Shown here: positions 56,319 to 64,000 of the stretch, piece by piece
Layout of the letters: the number at the start of each line of letters is the position of its first letter
How positions within the stretch are numbered: position 1 is the first letter of the stretch
From: Herbaspirillum sp. 3R11
GTDB taxonomy: Bacteria; Pseudomonadota; Gammaproteobacteria; Burkholderiales; Burkholderiaceae_D
DNA length: 64,000 nucleotides
Reading direction: 5' to 3'
Assembly (NCBI RefSeq): GCF_004563925.1
Contig: NZ_SPNJ01000004.1
Location: forward strand, 649,409-713,408
Position numbers and translations under genes: made by a program
The notes under the pieces: model-generated
Databases searched by the model: none
What the model saw: only the letters and a program-made list of their open reading frames with translations
What the model was told of the DNA's origin: nothing

Positions 56319-57017
56319 ATGCTGCAAGTCAATCAACTGAACCAATACTACGGTGCCGCGCACACCTTGCGCGGCGTGTCGATCAATGTCGAAAAGGGCA
56401 AGTGCCTGTCGCTGCTCGGCCGCAACGGCGTGGGCAAGACGACACTGCTGAAATGCCTGATGGGCGTCCTGCCGGTCGCGGCCGGCAACGTCACGCTGGA
56501 AGGCAAGGACATCACCAAACTCAAGCCGCATCAACGTGCAGGACTGGGGATTGCGTATGTGCCGCAGGGCCGTGAGATCTTTGCGCGCCTGACCGTGGAA
56601 GAAAACCTGCTGATGGGCATGGCCACCAAGTCCGGCCGCAAGGCGTCGACGATCAAGGGCGAAGTGTACGAACTGTTCCCGGTGCTGAAGGAAATGCTGC
56701 ACCGTCGCGGCGGCGATCTGTCGGGCGGGCAGCAACAACAACTGGCGATCGCCCGCGCACTGCTGGCCGAGCCGAAACTGATCATCCTCGATGAGCCGAC
56801 CGAAGGCATCCAGCCGTCGATCATCAAGGACATCGGCCGCGTGATCAGCCTGCTGCGCCAGCGCGGCGACATCGGCATCTTGTTGTGCGAGCAGTACTTC
56901 GATTTTGCACGCGAGCTGGCCGACACCTTTGTCGTCATGTCGCGCGGCGAAGTGGTGGCCTCGGGCGTGCAGGCGGAGATGGACAACGAAGACGTGAAGA
57001 AGCACCTGGCGGTGTAG
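56319..57017 (+). CDS. urtE: Urea ABC transporter ATP-binding protein UrtE
   Basis: 232 aa. Walker A GRNGVGKTTLLKCLMG, signature LSGGQQQQLAIARALL, Walker B LIILDEPTEGIQPSII. Related to LivF. It starts 32 bases after urtD and is followed by ureD after 135 bases without a terminator, so urt and ure genes may be one transcript. Confidence 0.96.
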   Translation: MLQVNQLNQYYGAAHTLRGVSINVEKGKCLSLLGRNGVGKTTLLKCLMGVLPVAAGNVTLEGKDITKLKPHQRAGLGIAYVPQGREIFARLTVEENLLMGMATKSGRKASTIKGEVYELFPVLKEMLHRRGGDLSGGQQQQLAIARALLAEPKLIILDEPTEGIQPSIIKDIGRVISLLRQRGDIGILLCEQYFDFARELADTFVVMSRGEVVASGVQAEMDNEDVKKHLAV

Positions 57018-57152
57018 GCCCCGGTTACGTACGCCGTGTTGCCGGATTATCAAGCCCGGAGACGTTCGCGGCGTGCGTTTTGCTTACAGGTCTGCTATAA
57101 ACGAACGTCCACGCCGCAGCTCCATCCTCACGTCGCACAATCAGAACATTGC

Positions 57153-58055
57153 ATGAAACGCATCATCGATCCTGCTGCTGCCGTCACGGAATCTGGCCAG
57201 ACCGCCGCCACCGTCGTCGCCATTGCTTCGCGCCATCAACAGGCGCGGCTGACGCTGGGCTTCGCCGACGATGCCGGCACCACGCGCATGATCGAGCGCA
57301 GCCACTTCGGTCCGCTGCGCGTGCAGAAGCCGCTGTATCCCGAACATCCCGCCGTCTGCCATGCGGTCATCGTGCACCCGCCGGGCGGCATTCTTGGTGG
57401 CGACGTGCTGAACATTTCCGCACATGTCGGCGACAACGCGCATGCGCTGCTGACCACGCCGGGCGCCGGCAAATGGTATCGCGCCAACGGCTTTGTCTCG
57501 CAACAGCAAGTGGCGCTGGCGGCGACCGCCGGCGCGGCGCTGGAATGGCTGCCACAGGAAACCATCTTCTTCAACGATGCCGACGTGCGCATGGAACACC
57601 AGGTCGAGCTGGCCGCTGATGCGACCTATATCGGCGGCGAGATCCTGTGCTTCGGCCGCACCGCGTCGGGTGAATCTTTTAATAGCGGCCGTGTCAGCCA
57701 GCGCACCAGCATCCGTCGCGGCGGCAAGCTGGTCTGGTTTGAGCAGGGCGCGCTGCGCGCGGGTACGTCGTCGATGACGAGTCCTTTGGCGCTGGCCGGT
57801 TATACGGTAAGCGCGACATTGATTGCCGTGGGCCTGCCGCTCAACGCCGCCTTCCTCGGCGAACTGCGCGAGCTGACCAGTGCGCTGGCCAATGACGGCC
57901 GCAGCGGAGCAACGCAAATGAAGCAGGTCTTGGTGCTGCGCTATCTGGGCAACTCCAGCCAGATTGCGCGACAGTGGCTGACGCATGCATGGCAGCGCAT
58001 CCGTCCTGAATTGATGCAGCGTGAAGCAATCGTGCCACGCATCTGGAATACGTAG
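57153..58055 (+). CDS. ureD: Urease accessory protein UreD
   Basis: 300 aa. Start at the ATG beginning [11 protein letters not shown]; earlier in-frame codons are not conserved. Landmarks: [60 protein letters not shown] and [13 protein letters not shown]. UreD docks on apo-urease and, with UreF and UreG, delivers nickel. The 135-base spacer after urtE contains no obvious separate sigma54 site. Confidence 0.95.
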   Translation: MKRIIDPAAAVTESGQTAATVVAIASRHQQARLTLGFADDAGTTRMIERSHFGPLRVQKPLYPEHPAVCHAVIVHPPGGILGGDVLNISAHVGDNAHALLTTPGAGKWYRANGFVSQQQVALAATAGAALEWLPQETIFFNDADVRMEHQVELAADATYIGGEILCFGRTASGESFNSGRVSQRTSIRRGGKLVWFEQGALRAGTSSMTSPLALAGYTVSATLIAVGLPLNAAFLGELRELTSALANDGRSGATQMKQVLVLRYLGNSSQIARQWLTHAWQRIRPELMQREAIVPRIWNT

Positions 58056-58087
58056 AGAAGCAACACAGACAGAATCAAGGAGAACGC

Positions 58088-58390
58088 ATGGAACTGACCC
58101 CACGGGAAAAAGACAAGCTGCTGATTTTCACGGCGGCGCTAGTGGCTGAACGGCGCAAGGCGCGCGGCCTGAAACTGAATTATCCGGAAGCGGTGGCGTT
58201 GATTACGGCGGCCATCATGGAAGGTGCACGCGACGGCCGCACCGTCGCCGAGCTGATGTCCGAGGGCGCCAAGATCCTGTCGCGCGCCGACGTCATGGAT
58301 GGCGTGGCGGAGATGATCCCCGATATCCAGGTCGAAGCAACGTTCCCCGACGGCAGCAAGCTCGTTACGGTTCATCACCCCATTCCTTAA
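58088..58390 (+). CDS. ureA: Urease gamma subunit UreA
   Basis: 100 aa, normal length. [20 protein letters not shown] at the start, then [35 protein letters not shown] and an end [26 protein letters not shown] precedes the ATG. Structural subunit of the urease trimer of (UreABC). Confidence 0.98.
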   Translation: MELTPREKDKLLIFTAALVAERRKARGLKLNYPEAVALITAAIMEGARDGRTVAELMSEGAKILSRADVMDGVAEMIPDIQVEATFPDGSKLVTVHHPIP

Positions 58391-58401
58391 GAGGCGCCAT
58401 C

Positions 58402-58724
58402 ATGATTCCAGGAGAAATGCTGGTTGAGCCGGGCGACATCGAACTCAACGTCGGCCGTGCTACGGCGACAGTAACGGTGGCCAACAGCGGCGACCGTCCG
58501 ATTCAGATCGGATCGCATTTTCACTTTTTCGAGACCAATCCGGCGCTGAAATTCGACCGCCAGATCGGCTACGGCATGCGCCTCAACATCGCCGCCGGCA
58601 CCGCGGTCCGCTTTGAGCCAGGCCAGGAACGTACGGTGGAACTGGTGGCGCTGGCCGGTGATCGCAAGGTCTACGGTTTCAACGCCAAGGTGATGGGCGC
58701 ACTCGACAAGAAGGGAAATAAATA

Positions 58725-58725
<1 letters not shown>
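58402..58725 (+). CDS. ureB: Urease beta subunit UreB
   Basis: 107 aa. [19 protein letters not shown] start, [19 protein letters not shown], then [19 protein letters not shown] and a [11 protein letters not shown] tail. It lies 11 bases after ureA and its last base overlaps the ureC ATG. Confidence 0.98.
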
Positions 58726-60425
<1,700 letters not shown>

Positions 60426-60434
60426 AGAATAATT

Positions 60435-60944
60435 ATGCTGACCCTGAACACCAAGATCGAACACGCCGAGAAGATCGACGGCGAATTGCTGTTGCCTTAC
60501 GACCAGCGCGAGAAGAGCCGCCTGCGCGCGACCCTGCTGTCCGGCGAGGATGTCGCTGTCTTTACCGTGCGCGGTACGGTGCTGCGCAACGGCGATCTGC
60601 TGCGCGGCGACGATGGCCGCGTGGTGAAAATCAACGCCGCCAAGGAGGCGACTTATCGCGTCGAAGCGAGTTCGCCGCATCAGTTGCTGCGTTGCGCGTT
60701 CCATCTCGGCAATCGCCACACCCAGGCGCAAGTCGGCGAAGGATTCCTGCGCATTCGCAAGGATCCGGTGCTGAAGGAAATGCTGGAGGGTCTGGGCGCG
60801 CTGGTGGTTGAAGAAGAAGCCGCCTTCGAGCCCGAATCGGGCGCCTATGGCGGCGGCCATCACCATCATGGCGACGATCATCATCATCCGCTGGCGCCGA
60901 TTCCCGTGCGTCAAAAGATTCATCGCCCCGGCGACAAGTCCTGA
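60435..60944 (+). CDS. ureE: Urease accessory protein UreE
   Basis: 169 aa nickel metallochaperone. N-terminal peptide-binding domain (LTLNTKIEHAEKIDGELLLP), C-terminal ferredoxin-like domain with the key His in FHLGNRHTQAQV. The tail is His-rich (GGHHHHGDDHHHPLAP), which stores extra nickel. It begins 9 bases after ureC. Confidence 0.96.
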   Translation: MLTLNTKIEHAEKIDGELLLPYDQREKSRLRATLLSGEDVAVFTVRGTVLRNGDLLRGDDGRVVKINAAKEATYRVEASSPHQLLRCAFHLGNRHTQAQVGEGFLRIRKDPVLKEMLEGLGALVVEEEAAFEPESGAYGGGHHHHGDDHHHPLAPIPVRQKIHRPGDKS

Positions 60945-60966
60945 TTTCCTGAATCGCGAATCGTCC

Positions 60967-61647
60967 ATGCAAGCCCAGGCCCTGCTCCATTTGCTCCAGC
61001 TGACCAGCCCGTCGCTGCCGATCGGCGCGTACAGCTATTCGCAGGGGCTGGAGGCCGCCATTGAAAACGGCACCGTGAAGAACGAAGCCGGTGCGCGCGC
61101 GTGGATTGTCGATTCGCTGCACGAAGTCGTTGCACGGTTTGAAGCGCCGATTTTGTGGCGCTTGTTGCAGGCCTTTGCGGAACGCAATGCCGATGGCGTC
61201 GCTTTGTGGAATGAGCGTTTCATCGCCGCGCGCGACACGGCGGAATTCCGCGCCGAGACCATACAGATGGGATATTCGCTGAGCAAACTGGCCATCGATC
61301 TGAAGATCGGCGATGAATGTTTACTTGAACTGATGCAGGCGCAAGGCGAGGTCCCGTTGCCGACGGCGTTGGCCTACGCTGCTGTGGCGCTGAACGTACC
61401 GCACGAGGCAGCCCTGCTCGGCATGCTGTTCGCCTGGGCGGAGAATCAGGTGTTGGTCTGCGTCAAGTCAGTGCCGCTGGGCCAGGTCGCCGGCCAACGT
61501 TTGCTGTTGTCCCTGCAGCCGGAGCTCGAGGCGGCAGCGCAGACCGCGCAAGCGCTGGCTGATGATGAATTGTCGAATTGGTCCCCGGGCTTGTCGCTGC
61601 TGTCGATGCAGCATGAAGTACAGTACAGCCGCTTGTACCGCTCTTAG
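60967..61647 (+). CDS. ureF: Urease accessory protein UreF
   Basis: 226 aa all-helical protein. LLQLTSPSLPIGAYSYSQGL is the family hallmark; later MGYSLSKLAIDL and FAWAENQVLVCVKSVPLGQ. The start is set at MQAQALLHLL, since the longer frame overlaps ureE. UreF bridges UreD and UreG and stimulates correct nickel loading. Confidence 0.95.
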   Translation: MQAQALLHLLQLTSPSLPIGAYSYSQGLEAAIENGTVKNEAGARAWIVDSLHEVVARFEAPILWRLLQAFAERNADGVALWNERFIAARDTAEFRAETIQMGYSLSKLAIDLKIGDECLLELMQAQGEVPLPTALAYAAVALNVPHEAALLGMLFAWAENQVLVCVKSVPLGQVAGQRLLLSLQPELEAAAQTAQALADDELSNWSPGLSLLSMQHEVQYSRLYRS

Positions 61648-61724
61648 TATGGCCGTTGTATTGGTCGATTGGTCGATCAGAGCCATTTGAATTTTTATAG
61701 AATCCGTTTTTAATCGAGATAAAC

Positions 61725-62354
61725 ATGAGCAACCCATCCTCTCCCAATCCATTGCGCGTCGGCATCGGCGGCCCGGTCGGCTCCGGCAAGACGGCGCTGT
61801 GTGAAATGCTGTGCAAGCGCATGCGCGACCATTACGACATGGCGGTCATCACCAATGACATCTACACCAAGGAGGACATGGAAATTCTGTTGCGCGCCGA
61901 TGCGTTGCCGGCCGACCGTTTGATGGGCGTGGAGACCGGTGGATGCCCGCACACGGCGATTCGCGAAGACGCGTCCATCAACCTTGAAGCGATCGCGCGC
62001 ATGAGCGCAGATTTCCCGGATCTGGACCTGATACTGGTAGAATCCGGCGGCGACAATCTGGCGGCGACGTTCAGCCCCGAATTGTCGGACCTGACCATTT
62101 ACGTGATCGACGTCGCCGGCGGCGAGAAGATTCCACGCAAGGGCGGCCCAGGCATTACCCGTTCAGATCTGTTGATCATCAACAAGACCGATCTGGCGCC
62201 TTACGTCGGCGCCAACCTGGACATCATGGCGCAGGACGCCAAGCGCATGCGCGGCGACCGGCCGTTCGTGTTTACCAATTTGCGTAGCGGCGACGGCGTC
62301 GAGACAGTAATTGAATACATCCGCAAGCAGGGCTTGCTGGATGAGAAGAAGTGA
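61725..62354 (+). CDS. ureG: Urease accessory GTPase UreG
   Basis: 209 aa SIMIBI GTPase. P-loop [15 protein letters not shown] near residue 14, the metal CPH motif in [18 protein letters not shown], Walker B-like [15 protein letters not shown] and base recognition [11 protein letters not shown]. It provides nickel and GTP energy for UreC maturation. The 77-base gap after ureF has no terminator. Confidence 0.97.
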   Translation: MSNPSSPNPLRVGIGGPVGSGKTALCEMLCKRMRDHYDMAVITNDIYTKEDMEILLRADALPADRLMGVETGGCPHTAIREDASINLEAIARMSADFPDLDLILVESGGDNLAATFSPELSDLTIYVIDVAGGEKIPRKGGPGITRSDLLIINKTDLAPYVGANLDIMAQDAKRMRGDRPFVFTNLRSGDGVETVIEYIRKQGLLDEKK

Positions 62355-62430
62355 AGCTGAAGACTGGTAGCTATTCTGGTTCGTTTGGCGCGTGAGCGCG
62401 TTCACAAGATTTATCCGAAGGAGAGAAAAC

Positions 62431-63045
62431 ATGTTTCGTATTTCCAGCAAGACTGTCGCGCGCGCAAGTGCATTGACCATCGCGGCCCTGGCCAGCACCA
62501 GCGTGCTGGCGCATCCCGGCCACCCGGAATCGCTGATGTCCGCATCAATGAGCTTCGGCGCCGGCTTCAGCCATCCGTTTTCAGGTGTCGATCACTTGCT
62601 GGCGATGCTGGCGGTCGGCCTGTGGGCGGCGCAGAATAAACGTTCGGCCACGTGGGTCTTGCCGTTGGCGTTCCCGTTGATGATGGTGGTTGGCGCGCTG
62701 TTGGCGTTTTCCGGCCTGAGCATCCCCGCCGCTGAAACCGGTATCGCCGCTTCTGTCGCGGTGCTTGGCTTGCTGATCGCCTTCGCCGTGCGCATGCCGT
62801 TGTGGGCGAGCACTGTCGTGGTCTCCTTGTTTGCCGTGTTCCACGGCTATGCGCATGGCAGCGAGTTGCCGCACGGTTCATCGGCTGCGCTGTATGGCAT
62901 TGGCTTCGTGCTCGCTACGGCTTTATTGCACGCAACAGGACTTGGCATCGGCCTGTTCGCCGGCAAACAGATGGCCGATAAAGTTGTGCGTATCGGCGGC
63001 ATCGGTATCGCTGCAGTCGGCGCTTATCTGTTGGCGGCTGGTTAA
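62431..63045 (+). CDS. ureJ: HupE/UreJ-family membrane protein (nickel permease)
   Basis: 204 aa. Signal peptide to ASTSVLAHPGH, then the metal-binding start HPGHPES and the signature FSHPFSGVDHLLAML, followed by about six membrane helices with a GYAHGSELPHG loop. Family members move nickel or cobalt across a membrane. Start fixed by AAGGAGAG before the ATG. Last gene of the urease operon, followed by a strong terminator. Confidence 0.92.
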   Translation: MFRISSKTVARASALTIAALASTSVLAHPGHPESLMSASMSFGAGFSHPFSGVDHLLAMLAVGLWAAQNKRSATWVLPLAFPLMMVVGALLAFSGLSIPAAETGIAASVAVLGLLIAFAVRMPLWASTVVVSLFAVFHGYAHGSELPHGSSAALYGIGFVLATALLHATGLGIGLFAGKQMADKVVRIGGIGIAAVGAYLLAAG

Positions 63046-63104
63046 TTGATGTAACTGATATCAGCTTGGCGCTCGAGGATATTGGGCGCCACTTATGATG
63101 CGAT

Positions 63105-63136
63105 AAAAGGGCCGCGTTTTCGACGCGGCCCTTTTT
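63105..63136 (+). terminator. Rho-independent terminator of the urease operon
   Basis: AAAAGGGCCGCGT pairs exactly with ACGCGGCCCTTTT around TTTCG, then T-rich. It lies 60 bases after the ureJ stop and is the first clear terminator after urtA. Confidence 0.92.
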
Positions 63137-63893
63137 GTTTGTGGAGCGGATTTGTGGCTTGGAGTGGGTGTTGGCGTCAACAGGATTCCAGCTCGTCCGG
63201 GAGTGCCATGGTCCGGATATTTAATGCCGCTTCGTTGCTCTTCTTTCAGATCAATGACACAACTTCATCCAAAGTGTGCACAACGGCTTTCATTGCGGGG
63301 CATTTCCATTTCGTCTCGCAGAGTCCAAGCAGACTGAAATGGTGCTGCGGCACCGATAGCGTTCCATGAAAGGAGGCGCCTTCTGGGTCCGTTTCAGTAG
63401 CGTGAGTTATAAAAGACCACCGGCCATTGGCCGGTTTTTTTCGTCTGGCGGATGTCGCCTGCGTTATTTGAGGACTTGGGGCACACGGATTGGACACCAC
63501 CCAGTGGAAAGTGATGACCAGACAATGCTCATTCCGGCCGGTTTTTGAAGATTCTTTATCCTGGTGCGGAAGTGCGTGCGTCAGATCTTGACCGAGGGAG
63601 GTGGATTTCCTGAGCGATCGCGGAAGTTGAGAGGTTACAGAGGATGTGGGAGGCTATTGGTAGGCGCGAATTACGCGTGAAACCGGAAGAGTATTGGTGG
63701 TTTTGCGAGTGGATTGGGGTGAGTTTGCCGGAGTGGCCGAAGCGGATGTGCCTGAAACGAAGCGATGGTGGGGAGAAGGAAGCGCAGCCGAAGGGCCGGG
63801 AGGTGTAAAACGGCGCCAGGAGTTGGCGTTGGATGGGGTAAGACGAGGAGGATTGTGTCTGAAGTGAAGCAATTTGACAAATGAATCGGACAG
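63137..63893. other. 757-bp region without a supported gene
   Basis: Several short frames exist on both strands but none has a good start, a recognisable family or normal codon use. A separate strong hairpin terminator lies inside at 63411-63441, which suggests a small transcript or a gene remnant upstream of it. The right half (63550-63890) is purine-rich on the plus strand and looks non-coding. Confidence 0.5.
63411..63441. terminator. Orphan terminator hairpin
   Basis: ACCGGCCA-T-TGGCCGGT is an exact 8-bp stem followed by seven T on the plus strand, with AAAAGA on the other side. No gene ends here in either direction. Confidence 0.75.
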
Positions 63894-63894
63894 C

Positions 63895-63925
63895 AAAAAG
63901 CCCCACACCTGATGGTATGGGGCTT
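63895..63925 (-). terminator. rRNA operon terminator
   Basis: A 12-bp stem with one mismatch (AAGCCCCATACC against GGTGTGGGGCTT, read on the minus strand) and a TTTTT run. It lies 15 bases downstream of the 5S 3' end. Confidence 0.88.
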
Positions 63926-63939
63926 AAGCTTAATTAATA

Positions 63940-64000
63940 GCCTGACGATGACCTACTTTCACACTGGTTGCAGCACTATCATCGGCGCGAAGTCGTTTCA
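63940..64000 (-). rRNA. rrf: 5S ribosomal RNA, 3' end (partial at window edge)
   Basis: Read on the minus strand, the last 61 bases end in GTAGGTCATCGTCAGGC, the standard 3' end of beta-proteobacterial 5S rRNA, and include CGATGATAGTG and AGTGTGAAAGTAGG. The rest of the gene, and by inference 23S and 16S, lie beyond the right edge, transcribed towards this window. Confidence 0.93.

Noticed and set aside
63556..63906. Minus-strand frames of 69-116 codons next to the 5S gene
   Set aside because: They overlap the rRNA terminator, lack ribosome sites and have Ser/Pro/His-rich translations typical of spurious frames beside rRNA operons.

Overview
The window is a GC-rich, densely coded stretch of a beta-proteobacterial chromosome. 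The gene complement points to Burkholderiales, most likely Oxalobacteraceae close to Herbaspirillum or Collimonas: a urtABCDE urea transporter directly followed by ureDABCEFG, a long second infA, many MFS, LysR and chemoreceptor genes, and a beta-type 5S rRNA end. The genus is inferred, not proven. I see no CRISPR array, tRNA, insertion sequence or prophage. Almost every long reading frame lying opposite a real gene is a shadow caused by high GC.

Layout. 0-15.8 kb: assorted metabolism and transport (nitronate monooxygenase tail, alpha/beta hydrolase, META lipoprotein, MFS genes, HD-GYP protein, a carboxymuconolactone-decarboxylase-like protein that lacks its catalytic segment, LysR-GST-flavin/iron-sulfur fusion reductase, HisC, DUF4337 protein, lipoproteins, bile-acid-type symporter, orphan amino-acid-type binding protein). 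A long structured inverted repeat sits at 11446-11587. 15.9-27 kb: ettA, rarD, then a minus-strand operon of GntR regulator, Dpp-type ABC transporter, amidase and ureidoglycolate lyase. 27-36 kb: Bcr-type MFS, an orphan sugar-type binding lipoprotein paired with a membrane diguanylate cyclase, and two convergent chemoreceptors sharing one terminator. 36-41 kb: chlorite-dismutase-like protein, Gfo/Idh oxidoreductase, yjdM, a sulfonate-type binding protein with an LLM monooxygenase. 41-45.7 kb: a DEAD-box helicase with three DbpA RNA-binding domains, a DUF1488-like protein, a second infA and cspA, which look like a cold/translation neighbourhood. 45.9-51 kb: HD phosphohydrolase, DapA-like aldolase, LysR, MFS and a ferritin-like protein.

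51-63 kb is the clearest functional unit. A sigma54 promoter with an upstream NtrC-like site precedes urtABCDE, followed in the same direction by ureDABCEFG and a HupE/UreJ nickel permease. Together they import urea under nitrogen limitation, hydrolyse it to ammonia and mature the nickel enzyme. The AllA operon at 18.7-27 kb could feed the same pathway, because AllA releases urea. The window ends in the 3' end of a 5S rRNA gene on the minus strand with its terminator, so an rRNA operon enters from the right.

The best candidates for something not well described are the binding protein-diguanylate cyclase pair, the PNPOx-FNR-2Fe2S fusion with its GST, the triple-DbpA helicase, the ABC-amidase-AllA operon, the catalytic-segment-deleted CMD protein and the long inverted repeat.
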